DNA from: Polytrichum commune
Lineage: Eukaryota > Streptophyta > Polytrichopsida > Polytrichales > Polytrichaceae
Reading direction: 5' to 3'
NCBI GenBank assembly: GCA_950295325.1
Contig: OX485805.1
Coordinates: forward strand, 8,368,501-8,432,500
Length of the DNA stretch: 64,000 nucleotides
A program made the translations under genes and the position numbers. Positions 33,772 through 44,126 of this stretch are shown piece by piece (the stretch's first letter is position 1; every line of letters starts with the position of its first letter). Under the pieces are notes generated by a model, which was not told the origin of the DNA, did no database searches, and saw nothing but the letters and a program-made list of their open reading frames with translations.

Positions 33772-34320
33772 CTATGTCCTACTTTGCCTATTGTGCTTCA
33801 CAATCCGCCTTCTTCCGTTCAAGAGCAATTTGGCAAAGTTTACAAAGGTTTTGCCCTGAAGTGAAGAATCGGAAAATTCTGGTATATTGACACTTGCACA
33901 AGGGTCAAAAGGTCCATAGGAGAAACGAGCTTCATTGTAAGTAACAAGCCCTCTGTTCCAACAACCAAAACCAAATTTGTTAATCGAGAAGTTTTCTGTT
34001 TTATGTTGACTATAAATAAGAAACAAGAATCTCAGGTCAACTCTCAACCTAGGATATCCCTTGTTAATAATGACTTCATTAAAACCCTCACCATTATTCC
34101 AAATCCTTTCCAAAATATTCTCTTGAAGGTGAGTAGGTAAATTAAGGAAGTTAGCTACAAATCCTTTGGGATAGACTGGATGGTTTGGTCCAATATGGAT
34201 CCCAACTCCCCAAAATGATGCTTTATAAAAACGATATAAAGCGGTAAACAAATACGGTCCTTGATATAATTCACTCTCAAGGGTGTTTAGCCATTGTGGT
34301 TTAAGTTCCCATGGCCACAT
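33772..34320 (-). CDS. gypsy accessory ORF B, about 182 aa, upstream of gag
   Basis: ATG at 34320 (MWPWELKPQW). The product is aromatic-rich and shows no recognised domain. The stretch IINKGYPRLRVDLRFLFLIY is faintly similar to part of a minus-strand frame at 56034-56468. It ends at TAG 33772, just before the open gag frame begins in another phase, so a frameshift or spliced junction with gag is conceivable. Function unknown. Confidence 0.55.
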   Translation of the reverse strand: MWPWELKPQWLNTLESELYQGPYLFTALYRFYKASFWGVGIHIGPNHPVYPKGFVANFLNLPTHLQENILERIWNNGEGFNEVIINKGYPRLRVDLRFLFLIYSQHKTENFSINKFGFGCWNRGLVTYNEARFSYGPFDPCASVNIPEFSDSSLQGKTFVNFAKLLLNGRRRIVKHNRQSRT

Positions 34321-34378
34321 TTTGGAAACTGACACATTAAGGTGAAAAGTGATTCACTCATAGGGAATCAGTTTGTGA

Positions 34379-34741
34379 CTAAACTGTACAGGTTGACACT
34401 TTTGGTTGCCATCTACCCACAAATTTAGCTTTAGACTTAAACTTACTCACGTCACAATCCCTCGAGTAGTGTCCTAGACCTTTACAAGTCCGACACACTA
34501 TTTGGGGACGGGACTCTGTTTGACAAGCACTCTCAATTGGTTTCTTCTCAATTAACACGTCAGGTGATATTTCAAGATGACACTTACAGACTCGTTTGAC
34601 AATCTTCTCAACGGCCTCCTCGAAGCCGACAAGGTTCAACTCTCCTAAGGTACTCTCGGAAAGTCCAAAAGGTGTATATTTTAAAGGGTAATTTAAAGAA
34701 TTACGATGACCTCTAGATTTCCATATCTTAGGTTCATCCAT
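34379..34741 (-). CDS. gypsy accessory ORF A, 120-aa CCHC zinc-knuckle protein upstream of gag
   Basis: Intact ATG-started ORF between the primer-binding site and ORF B. Near residues 83-96 it carries a perfect CX2CX4HX4C knuckle (CRTCKGLGHYSRDC), followed by a Lys-rich tail. Such a knuckle suggests RNA or nucleic-acid binding. It is separate from the gag ORF, which has its own four knuckles. Some Tat/Ogre elements carry an extra ORF before gag; whether this one is homologous is unknown. Confidence 0.65.
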   Translation of the reverse strand: MDEPKIWKSRGHRNSLNYPLKYTPFGLSESTLGELNLVGFEEAVEKIVKRVCKCHLEISPDVLIEKKPIESACQTESRPQIVCRTCKGLGHYSRDCDVSKFKSKAKFVGRWQPKVSTCTV

Positions 34742-34966
34742 AGATTAGACATTTGGTTATCACTCTAGGCATTTGGTTTTTGATATAATTGCGAATTTAA
34801 ATTAATACTTTAGGATTGTGAAAAAGTTTCAGAAACAGCTATTAACTTGTTTCTTTACTTTTTACATCTCCCCAAGACTTTAATTTGAATTCCTTACTCA
34901 AAGACCAAGCCTATCAGGTTTTTCCTAACGGACTTATCTACCTAGACTTAAATCGACCGAAGCCTT

Positions 34967-34983
34967 CCCCGGCAGCGGCGCCA
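34967..34983 (-). other. primer-binding site, tRNA-Asp type
   Basis: On the minus strand TGGCGCCGCTGCCGGGG begins three bases after the 5' LTR. It matches the complement of the plant tRNA-Asp 3' end except for one base, the primer common in Athila/Tat-type gypsy elements. Confidence 0.85.
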
Positions 34984-34986
34984 AAA

Positions 34987-36951
34987 TGTAGTTAGCTTTT
35001 TGGTTCAAACAAAAACCCAGGGAATCAATCAGGGAAGACTCAAAAGGTGATTCGTGTAGCATCTAGGTGTCTTAGACAAGGTTTATTAGGTAAAACACAA
35101 AGTTATACCACTTCATTTCAAGTTAGGTGTGTCAATTAGCTCACAGACATGGGTAAAAACACCTAAAAAAATCACTCCATATCAGTACATGCAAATGTGA
35201 CAGTCTCTCTTCTCACTCTAAATTCCCAGTCAATAGTCTGGCAGTGAGTTCATTTTAATTGGACCAAGTGCGGTGCACAATCATAGGGCTCGCCATCGAC
35301 TATAGTCATTTGCAAAAGTAACCCATTTGGTCTTGCTTATCAAAGTCAAGGGCACTTTGATATTGTCAATAATCTGGCATTTAATTAATCCGTTTTAATG
35401 AAACTTGAAATGGTCGGTACTGTCATCCCCTCGGGATTGTCGAAATTCTTTAATTAATCTTCATATTTAAATTAGGCCGTCTGACAATAGTCCTTACTCT
35501 GGCTTAGTCAAATCAACTGGAACATCCGCGGATTGCAGCAATAGGCCAAACCACATATATGTAGTAATATTTCATATTACCCAAGTTATAACTCCCTCCC
35601 GGTTGTGCTTAAGAGTTCAATTTCATCAAGTTATTGTTCAGACAATATTATTCATACTTGTATTTCATTAACCTATCGTGAGATTATTGACCTGTACATT
35701 CGCGTAATTCAATTGAAAATTAAGTTGATTTCATTTCAGGTTCAAATTAGATTTACTTTACTTCTTCATTTATGCATAAACATCATGCTTACTTGCCAGG
35801 TCACCCTCAGTCAATTCTGTTCGGCTTCAGAAACATGATCAGATTACCCTTTGAAGTCTATTGCCTTCACTCAACCATTCGGCTGCTTTCCACCAGCTAC
35901 ACTGCAACAGGCTCCCCCTGTAATATCACTCGGCTATGGCCTTTCTACTTATGTAAACAGTTTCAGACAAATGGATCAGTCCCTTTCATTTCCAATGAAC
36001 CAGATATTCATTTGCAGATAATCAATTCTTCGCACATTCCAGAACGAGGATTTCTGGTTTAGTCGAATGAGGCCTACATGGAAGCTGCACGAACCCTCGA
36101 CTTTATAAATGTAAATTTAACCAGACTATGGCCTTCGAACACAATCTGTATTCTCTCATTAATTCATCGTCACATATCTATCAGACAATCTCACCCATTC
36201 TCAATTCAACAATCAATTTTATTCACTCCTCATGCATAAGTTAATTTATGATATTATCAAATTTTCCCAAAAAACAACCATGTGAGAATCTTTTGGCTCA
36301 GTTCGATAAATGCAAGAGACGAAGACGACAATTGTACAATTACATTCAGACATGCACACACACACAGCTTCTTGGCTGCATTTACATTTTGTTTCACAAA
36401 CAATTCTCCCTCAGATTACATCAGTTCATAGCCTTCGATTCAATAACACACTCACGACAATTCAATATTCAGTAGGATGCAAAATTAATATATTCAGGTC
36501 TTGGCCAATGTCTACAAAACTGCTACACAGACCATGGCCTAAACAAATACAGTTCATAATCCAGTTATACACCCTGGATTGGAAATTACAGTCGAGATAA
36601 TAATCAGTTTATAGCCTGAAAATCATCGAGGAATCACTCCTCGGGAATCTGTAACTCTCTTACAGATATACCACACTAAAAAAAATTGACTTCTATCCAC
36701 TCCCAACCACACACTCACTTCCCTCCAAAGCTGTATCACCTAAAAGAAGCATCCTCTCTTCTGGAAGACAATGGCCTAAGTACTCTCCTGGCACCTCTTA
36801 GATTCCGGCCATAGCCTTTACAGTTACTTTCTTAACTTCCAGTCCATAACCCCTTTCCCACTTAATCGTTTACAATTCTGAAGTTCAAAAAGGGCACTAT
36901 TTACACTGAACTATAGTTCCAGCATAAAAAATTCCAAAAATTAACACCACA
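34987..36951 (-). repeat. 5' LTR of gypsy element
   Basis: 1965 bp, collinear with 21133-23097 and apparently identical in every block compared. Followed on the right by ATTAC and the resumed copia sequence. Confidence 0.95.
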
Positions 36952-36956
36952 ATTAC

Positions 36957-38990
36957 GCACACATGCATGTGTTTGGATACGATGCCTATGTAATGATGTT
37001 AGATGAAAAGAGTAATAAACTCGATGCAAAGGGTACCAAATGTTTTTTTTTTGTAAGGAAACTAAAGTCTATAGACTGATGTCTTTGCAAACTAAAATAT
37101 CATAAAAAAATAAAAATGTAATATGTATGGAAGATAGCACGAGCAATGAGAACAATTTGAAGATGTATCTAAGTGGGAGAAATGAAGGTTCTATGGTGGT
37201 CGTTATGGAAAAATCTTTCAAATCATCTTTGTGTATTGACGGTGAGGAACGCGAGGAGCAATTGGAAGCTCACTTGATTACACATGAGCAAGCATTCGGA
37301 CTACCCTCAGATAATGACGGTTGTGTCAAGAGATTTGGTAAAAATGGAAGATATCCTAAGAAGGAGCGGTGCAGGTTTGGTGGGTGGTGGAAGAATCACA
37401 TTCTTCCACAACACGGCGAAAAATGAGCCAGTGTGGGACTTTTGGATGATCATTTGAATTTGTGTGAAGAGTTCAGATCCGAAGATGTGAGCAAATGAGA
37501 GGCTGCAATGCATAAGGAATACGACTTGCTCATGGCCAACAATACGTAGGAATTGACCAACCTTCTAAAGAATCGTAAAAATGTAGGATGCAAATGAATG
37601 TTCTTTACCAAGAGAGATGCATTGGGTGAAATTGTTAGGTGTATGGTGCAGTTAATTGCAAAGAGATATACTTCCGAATGGTCGGAGTGGATTTCAACAA
37701 GATCTTTGCCCTCGTGGCCAAGTTCATCACCATTAGATGCATTCTCGCAATAAAAATGGCCATGGATTGGGAGATCTACCAAATGGAAGTAAAACCAACA
37801 TTTTTTAATGAAGTATTGGAAGTGAAGATCTACATGGATCAACTGGAGGAGTTTGTATAAGAGGGGAAGAAGTACCTTGTGTGCAAACTTTAAAAAAAAT
37901 TGTACAAGCTCAAGCAATCACCAAGGGTGTGGTTACCATATCGACTCATTCTTCATTAACGGGGGTTTTTGTAGGAGCCAAGCAGATCATTTGTGGTACG
38001 TCAAACAAATGGGTGAGTATTTGTTGGTGGCGATCTTCTACATGGACGATTTGATCATATTGACCAACAATATAATCCAATTGAAGTGGCTCATATCGAA
38101 GCTCGAGAAGAAAGTTAAGACGAGCGATCTCAGAGAATTATATTATTGCTTAAAAGTAGAATTTGAGAGGAATAAAGGAGCCCGTATCATCACCATGAAC
38201 CAAATGAGCTACATTGAAGAGGTATTTAAGCGGTTTAACATGGAGAAATGCAAACCAGTCGGAACTCCATTCTATGTGAATTCAAAATTATTAAAACTTG
38301 CGGATGAGGAATTTGGGAATGTACAAAGGAAAATAAAAGATATTACATACAAGGCCAAGGCAGGATCTCTCATCTATGCAATGGTGGGTACGAAGGCCAA
38401 TCTTGTATTTGCGGTGAGTACGGTGAGCCAATTCATGTCAAAGGCCGGTCCACTACATTGGATGGTTGTGAAACGCATCATGAGGTATTTGAAGGGCCTT
38501 TTGGACTTCAAATTATGCATCAGAGGCAAGGATATTGCCTTGACATAAGTTTACTATGCGGATTGGACGGGAGATGCCAATGACCGGCGATCCATCACGG
38601 GGTACGTGTTTCTTGTTGGTGTTGGAGTTATTTCGTGGAAATGCAAGAAACAACCAACCATTGTATTGTCTACGACGCATCTACAACTAAGGTGGAGTAC
38701 ATGGCCACTAGCGATTGCACGAAGGAAGCAATTTGGCTTAGGTAACTTTTGGCAAATGTGGGATACGTACAAGAAGGACTAACATCCATCATGTGCGACA
38801 ATGAAGGATGCATAGCAAATGCAAAAAGTCACACACATTATTCTCGCACCAAATATATTGATGTACAACATCACTTCATTAGGGAGAAACCAGAAAACCA
38901 TCTTTGGAATATGTGTGTATTGAAGTTCTTTTCAATAAGGTGGTCTGGCAGGAAATGGGAAATGTTTGCAACAAAGAAATAAATTTGTCT
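36957..38990 (+). pseudogene. copia integrase-RT-RNase H relic, 3' part
   Basis: Directly after the gypsy target duplication the copia frame resumes with HVFGYDAYVMM (the integrase C-side VFGCDAYV motif). RT fragments follow: GVDFNKIFALVAKF and MAMDWEIYQMEVK at 37687-37800, then a longer open stretch 37853-38548 with the catalytic FYMDDLIIL and MVGTKANLVFAVSTVSQFMS. RNase H pieces (YYADWTGDANDRRSITGYVF) reach about 38650, and a terminal KYIDVQHHFIRE block lies at 38850-38890. Several stops and shifts interrupt it. No flanking LTR found. Confidence 0.82.
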
Positions 38991-39436
38991 TTAGTGAGAG
39001 TATTTGGGTTTGGTGTGAAACCTAACACATACTTGACTAGTTAATCTTTTGGGTTAGACTCTGGCAACTGTTCCAGCAATGATATTATTCAATAGCAATG
39101 GAGAGTTCTAGGGTGTTAAAAAGGGTCTCGATAAAGATGACAAAGGCAAGAATGACGCACGACATATACCTTTGGATAATTGAAGGGTAGTAGCAAGCAA
39201 GTAAGAAGGCATGCTTATATAAAGTAGTGGGTAACCTATAGGGTTCTAGTGAGGGCCACTTCACACACAAGGCTGAAGGCCCATGACCATGACGATGTAA
39301 GAGCTCTCATTGGTCGAAAAGGCGGAGACCGTCCAAGTTCGCTTCACACTAGGAGGTGAAGGCCTAAAGGCCCAAAGAAAAGTTCGTGGATGAAAAGTCT
39401 ACATGGAGTCCTACATGGCAGGCTATGGATAAGGCT

Positions 39437-39509
39437 CCATGGTCTGTCGGAATTTGCGTCAGGCCCACCTCCAAGAGGTAGGCTTGACGCAAATTCCGGC
39501 AGACCATGG
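39437..39509. other. 35-bp stem hairpin near the left end of the Harbinger element
   Basis: CCATGGTCTGTCGGAATTTG pairs with CAAATTCCGGCAGACCATGG. The stem continues to CACCTC/GAGGTA with three mismatches in 35 bp and a 3-nt loop (CAA). Confidence 0.8.
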
Positions 39510-40254
39510 CAGTCAGAACCCAAAACAGCAGTCAGACAGCTGCCAGCAGTCAACGATTAGGTTGGCAGTATTATTTTAATATTTTCTTCAACAGTAACTT
39601 TTTCAGGGCAGTTTAGGGGATAAGAGGAAGATGGCCGTTTCTTTGAAATGCCCAGAAGTTCTTGAAGTGTGTTGTATGTGTGAGAGAGGTAGAGAGATTT
39701 TTTGATTGAATTTTTTTTTGTCAATTTTTTTCGCAAGATGGCAGGATTCTCGCAAGATGGAAGTGGTTCCGAAACCCAGCAATGGAGCCAAAATTCTCCT
39801 TGGATGTCGTGGAGTCAACCACAATTCGGATTGCACGGACCCTCATTAGGAAGTAGAAATTTCAACAATTTTCAGTTGTTCAATGAAGAAGATGTAGAAG
39901 TGATTGGAACTCAAATGCCGCAACATATAGAGGGTAGTAGAGAAATGAGCATGAGAGAAGAGGCAGAAGATGTGAGTAGCAAAGAAGATGAAATTGGCAA
40001 GAAGAAGAGAGGTAGGGCAGTGGCTACAAAATCGAAAGGAGCACAAAAAAAAAGCAAAAGTAGATGAAATAGATTTGGGAGATTCGGAAGGTGAAGAAGA
40101 GGCCCCTATTAAATGGCGAGATTATGAGATTGAAACTCTCATCGCCATTCGCGGTGAGATGGAGGAGGAATTTGCAAAATCAGCAAAAAGCAAGGTATGT
40201 ATTGATATTATTTGTACACTATGTTCATTAATATTTGTTAGTTCAATCAAAATG

Positions 40255-40445
40255 CAAAAGTTCAGATACAGATTGGGCCAATTGGGCCTTTTTGAAGGCC
40301 TTGGCCTTAGGCGCCTGCCCCGGGCCCCCCTTTCCCCCCATTGGAGGACTTAGGCGTTTTGGCTACCTCGGGAATCGAGCCCGGGATCTCTAGGGTATAG
40401 GACAACCGTAGAGGGTTGGATAACCTAGAGTACTCCTTCCCTCAA
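40255..40445 (-). mobile_element. possible tRNA-derived SINE-like insert in the ORF1 intron
   Basis: A GC-rich block unlike its AT-rich surroundings. On the minus strand it contains GGGCTCGATTCCCG, a fair match to the Pol III B box, preceded by a tRNA-like stretch. Ends and target duplication were not found. Confidence 0.35.
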
Positions 40446-40457
40446 GTGTATAAACTA

Positions 40458-40619
40458 GATGCCACATAGTACTTATTCTCTTTGTATTGTACTGTTGTAA
40501 TATTCTGAAATTCTACTGGTTGTATGTAAACATGAATGGATGCCACATAGTACTTGATCTCTTTATATTGTACTGTTGTAATATTCTGAAATTCTATTGG
40601 TTGTATGTAAACATGAATG
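40458..40619. repeat. 81-bp tandem duplication
   Basis: Two adjacent copies starting GATGCCACATAGTACTT (40458 and 40539), nearly identical. The second copy lies directly before the resumed ORF1 coding sequence. Confidence 0.85.
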
Positions 40620-41063
40620 AATGTTTGGATCAAGTTACATGCTCGTATGATTTCTACATTGCGGAATTTTGGAAGAACTTGGCTGGCCTGCAAGAAGAAA
40701 TACAAAGTTTTACTGATGGAGTACAAGAATGATAAGAGGTCAAATGAAATATCAGGACATAAAAGACGAGAGTATCAGTATTATGAGCAGATGGACATGT
40801 GGAATGGACAGCGTGCAAGTGTGGTAAATCAGATGGCAGCAAGTGCTTAAAAGGATGAAGACCACAACAGTATGCAAACCACACAACAAAATTCACATGC
40901 AAGTGCTACAAAGGACAAGAAGAAGAAATTTCAAGACAAAATGAAAGGCTTTCTAGAACAGATAGTTAGTAATTCTTCAAATTTGATTGCATCTTTTCAG
41001 GTAAAAAAAAATTTACTGAAAAATATGGATGCTTATATGGCAACCTTAGTACAGAAGTTATAG

Positions 41064-42470
41064 TTACATATTCATATCAGAATCAGTATTCATATCCTGG
41101 AATTCCAGGTTAGAATTTTTCTGCAGTTTGATTTGCCACATGGATTTAGCTATTGCTATATGCATATTTGTAGCTTCTATCAATAAATCTTCATCTTTTT
41201 CATTTTCTTTTATCAAGAAAATTTCAATATCTCTATCAACTACTTCTGCTCTTCTTGTTTCATTTTCTGTAATACTAATATTTCTGACCTTACCTATAGC
41301 TGCTAATTCAGCCCTCATTTCTTGTCCTTCTCTCAATGATTTATTCTCTATACGTCTACCCAATTCTCTTTCAGCTTCTTTTATCCATACTATATCAAAT
41401 TTATCTTTTCCAATAGTACACATATTGTGTAGAATAATACATGTAGCTACTATATCAGTCATATGCCGTAATGGTATATCGGATCTTCTCATAATGATTC
41501 TCCATCTTCCCTTCAAGATTCCGAAAGCACATTCTACATACATGCGGGTAGAACTTTGAATAAAATTCCAATTTATTTTGTAGCCTTCTAATCCTTCTGC
41601 ACACCCTTTGAATGGACAGTAAATCCATGGCCGCACTGGATATGCACAATCTCCGATCAGCTTATAAGGTAAGAATTTCCCTTTAATGCAATCTCTTCTA
41701 ACTTTTGTCAACTGAAATAATATCCAATCATGCATACTTCCTGCCCATCCAAATTCGTAATCCCAAAACACACATTTTGTATCTACTATACCTTGTAATA
41801 AAGCGGAATGAAATGATTTTCTACAATAATAATCCTCTCCCCCAATTACAGGTGCAAGAATTAGAATGTGAGACCCGTCAATTGCGCCTATAATATGAGG
41901 AATTCCATGAAGAGCCTCAAATTCTTGGGCTAAAACCCTAAACCGAGCTGGACTTGGAAATTGCACAAAAGTCCCTTGCAAATGAACTCTAACCAATCTA
42001 CAAAAATTTCGAACTATTTCTGAAATTGTACTTTCGGCCACCCCATATACCTCTCCTACGGAACACAAGGTATTTCCAGTCCCAAGCCTTTGTAATGACA
42101 TTGCAATTCTACTTTCAACTGAAATTGTCTCTCTCATTTGTGTATTCTTCCTCTGCAAATATGGACCTAACCTCTCACAAAGAAACTTGAATGTATTGTG
42201 ACATACACGAGTTCTTTGTTTAAACATTTTTTCCGTGAATGAACCCAATAACAACCTATCCGTAAACCCTACATTTCTCTCAAATGCCCACACACTACGA
42301 TCGCTTATCTTCATACCCTCAAAGCAAATGCTCAAAATCAAGGCATTTTCCCATTCTCCGTTTAGTGCCAATGCTTGCATATCAAGCACATGTTGCACAA
42401 TCATGTGCAAGCACCAATATAAAGCTAATGCAACAAGAATCCTTCTTCTTCTCTCAATGTGATCCATCAT
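41064..42470 (-). CDS. PIF/Harbinger transposase (DDE_4 nuclease)
   Basis: The open frame runs from 42707, but the ATG at 42470 (MDHIERRRRILVAL follows) is the likelier start, since 42707 lies inside the element end. This gives about 468 aa, usual for the family. An N-terminal helix-turn-helix-like region (SLQRLGTGNTLCSVGEVYGV) precedes the nuclease with the DDE residues in GAIDGSHI, LIGDCAYP and YVECAFGILKGRW. A conserved HNMC-like motif (CIILHNMC) follows. No stop or shift interrupts it, so this copy may still make protein. It converges on ORF1 with no gap between the stop codons. Confidence 0.9.
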   Translation of the reverse strand: MMDHIERRRRILVALALYWCLHMIVQHVLDMQALALNGEWENALILSICFEGMKISDRSVWAFERNVGFTDRLLLGSFTEKMFKQRTRVCHNTFKFLCERLGPYLQRKNTQMRETISVESRIAMSLQRLGTGNTLCSVGEVYGVAESTISEIVRNFCRLVRVHLQGTFVQFPSPARFRVLAQEFEALHGIPHIIGAIDGSHILILAPVIGGEDYYCRKSFHSALLQGIVDTKCVFWDYEFGWAGSMHDWILFQLTKVRRDCIKGKFLPYKLIGDCAYPVRPWIYCPFKGCAEGLEGYKINWNFIQSSTRMYVECAFGILKGRWRIIMRRSDIPLRHMTDIVATCIILHNMCTIGKDKFDIVWIKEAERELGRRIENKSLREGQEMRAELAAIGKVRNISITENETRRAEVVDRDIEIFLIKENEKDEDLLIEATNMHIAIAKSMWQIKLQKNSNLEFQDMNTDSDMNM

Positions 42471-42749
42471 GCTCTCTTTCCTTCCTCTCCAATGTATAAC
42501 TCGAAAAGAGAGTGAGAAAAGAGAGAATGAAGATATGTAACTAGTGTGGTAGGGCTGCCCCTCTTTTTCCACTAATAAAATATGCAACGGTCCCTCAACA
42601 TGGTCCATTCTCACTTCACACTGTGTTTGAGGACCCGGCCCCACACAAAACGGGCAGCCCAACACCCATGGTACGGCCTTTGGATGAAAGTCAAAGGCCC
42701 TCACCATTTCATGGTCATGGCTCTTGGCTCGTGTGTGAAGTGGCCCTGA

Positions 42750-42908
42750 GTAGTGATAGGCAATTGAGTCCTAGTAGAGAATATGTATGATTGGTAAAAA
42801 CCTTGGTGGTGATTTACGTATTGTGGAATACACAGTAGCCAGGAGAGCAATGCAAAGATTCTATGTTTAAAGTTGTACTAGGCTAGTGTCAAGGAAGGAT
42901 TTTCCTAT
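42750..42908. other. spacer between two TGA-flanked elements
   Basis: 159 bp without recognised features separating the Harbinger element from the next inverted-repeat element. Confidence 0.5.
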
Positions 42909-42911
42909 TGA

Positions 42912-44126
42912 GGGGCGGATTACACTATGGACCATGAAGTTGGACCAGGGCTTTGCAAGTTTGGCTCTTGAAGTTGTCCCGGGACAACTTCGGTTTACAC
43001 TAAGGAAAAAATGGCAGAGGGACCATGGAGGTTGAGGTCCCCAAAATATAATTTTTAAGGCCTAATAAATGCACTGACATGGTCCAACAGGTTTTGCGGT
43101 GAGAGAGGCAAGAGAGGTGGTCTTGTAGGAAAAGGCAAGGGCCCATGTTAGAGAAATGCCATTTTAAGAATGTTTTAATGAATCTACCTTTTAGGTGCCT
43201 TAATTATATTATAGCCCATGAGACATACCAGCACTACCTTGCCCTACCCCTTAAACCGGCTTACACGTGATTCATCAAACAACGCGGGACACCTAGAACT
43301 CAAGAATTCAAGTGCAGATTTGTTTTTTGGTCTACCAGCTGCAATGTTTGGAATTTAGGGGCGTGTAATATACCGTTGGAAAGGTCTTGAAAAGACCTTT
43401 CCAACGGTATATTACACGCCCCAAAATTTAAAAAATATATAGTTTCAAAACAAAAAAGAAAAATACGTAGTCGTTTAGTGACTGTAGATCAGGGTGGTCA
43501 AAAGAAACGCAATGGGAAATCTTCTAACATTAATTATCAAAGAATTGAAATTTAGTGTTGAGCAAGGTTGGGTGGTAACAATATTAGATATAATCAAACA
43601 CTAAATATCCTATTTAGTGTAGTGACAACACAAGGTACATGTCACATGTAAATTACATTGAACATGTACAAATTGAATCGCTCATTTTTTTTTGTAAAAA
43701 TTGTTGTGAGAAGATTTGCAAGCCACATCTTCGACACATTTAACAAGAAGTGAAGACAGTTGAAGCCCAAGAGATGACAAGAAAATGATCAAACTTTAAG
43801 GCGAAAAGAAGAAAAAACTAAGTGACAAGATAAGTGAAGGCATGTGTAGGCAAGTGAAGGCAAATTGAAGTCAACAAAATGGTCAAACTTCATTTTTTCC
43901 CAAAACTGCCCTTTTTGGGCTTATATTAAAAAAATCAGCACATCCACTTCTTGCCGCATGGTCATTCCTCTTGGTCCACATTCGGTTTACACCTAGTGAG
44001 GGGCCCAACGGCTTTGTAAATCAAATTTTTAAGAACTCGGACCATGAAATGTAGACTACGAACTCGTACCGCGGAATAAGGCATCTTCCGTGGGACGAGT
44101 TCATGGTCTATGGTGTAAACCGCCCC
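42912..44126. mobile_element. non-autonomous Harbinger-like element, 1,215 bp
   Basis: The ends read GGGGCGGATTACACTATGGA and, inverted, GGGGCGGTTTACACCATAGA, with similarity for about 30 bp. TGA flanks both sides (42909-42911 and 44127-44129). No transposase is encoded. The G-rich start and 3-bp duplication match the neighbouring Harbinger element, which could supply transposase in trans (inference). A long perfect palindrome lies inside. Confidence 0.75.
43358..43422. other. perfect 31-bp stem palindrome
   Basis: GGGGCGTGTAATATACCGTT and its exact inverse AACGGTATATTACACGCCCC close a 31-bp perfect stem with a 3-nt loop (GAA). With one mismatch the stem extends a few bases further on each side. 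Confidence 0.9.

Larger units (their letters stand above)
21133..36951 (-). mobile_element. Ty3/gypsy LTR retrotransposon, 15,819 bp, OTA (Athila/Tat)-like
   Basis: Two 1965-bp LTRs (21133-23097 and 34987-36951) begin TG and end CA. ATTAC flanks the element at 21128-21132 and 36952-36956. All coding regions are on the minus strand, so the 5' LTR is the right one. Order in that direction: primer site, zinc-knuckle ORF, 187-aa ORF, gag-protease, RT-RNase H, integrase, a 1.9-kb non-coding stretch, a coiled-coil ORF, a 310-aa ORF, polypurine tract and 3' LTR. It has one RNase H and no chromodomain seen, with an integrase end of the Athila/Tat style. The LTRs look identical by eye, implying a recent insertion into the much older copia copy. 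Confidence 0.93.
19271..38990 (+). mobile_element. decayed Ty1/copia retrotransposon split by a gypsy insertion
   Basis: Copia domains run in order on the plus strand: gag, a zinc-knuckle relic, protease, GAG-pre-integrase and an integrase relic up to 21132; then, after the gypsy element (21133-36951), the rest of integrase, RT and RNase H to about 38990. The frame carries many stops and shifts. No LTR pair was found, so the true ends are unknown and the given limits are those of recognisable coding sequence. Confidence 0.8.
39738..41063 (+). pseudogene. Harbinger ORF1, Myb/trihelix-like DNA-binding protein, broken
   Basis: Starts at ATG 39738 (MAGFSQDGSG). A Ser/Gln-rich N-terminus and an acidic-basic linker lead into a trihelix-like region (KWRDYEIETLIAIRGEMEEE). 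An A run near 40046-40054 breaks the frame, requiring a shift. A donor at 40194/40195 (AAG|GTATGT) starts an intron. The third helix region resumes near 40630 (ACKKKYKVLLMEYKNDK). A stop at 40848-40850 precedes the last part (DKMKGFLEQIVSNSS), which ends at 41063. In PIF/Harbinger systems ORF1 protein helps the transposase bind DNA and enter the nucleus; this copy looks inactive. Confidence 0.7.
39253..42746. mobile_element. PIF/Harbinger DNA transposon, 3,494 bp
   Basis: The inverted ends start GGGCCACTTCACACAC on both sides, then stay similar for about 40 bp (..CCATGACCATGA). The trinucleotide TGA flanks it at 39250-39252 and 42747-42749, the 3-bp duplication expected of this superfamily. 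Inside are two convergent ORFs: a plus-strand Myb-like ORF1 (broken) and a minus-strand transposase. Their stop codons are adjacent at 41063/41064. The ORF1 intron holds a SINE-like insert and an 81-bp tandem duplication. Confidence 0.9.
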
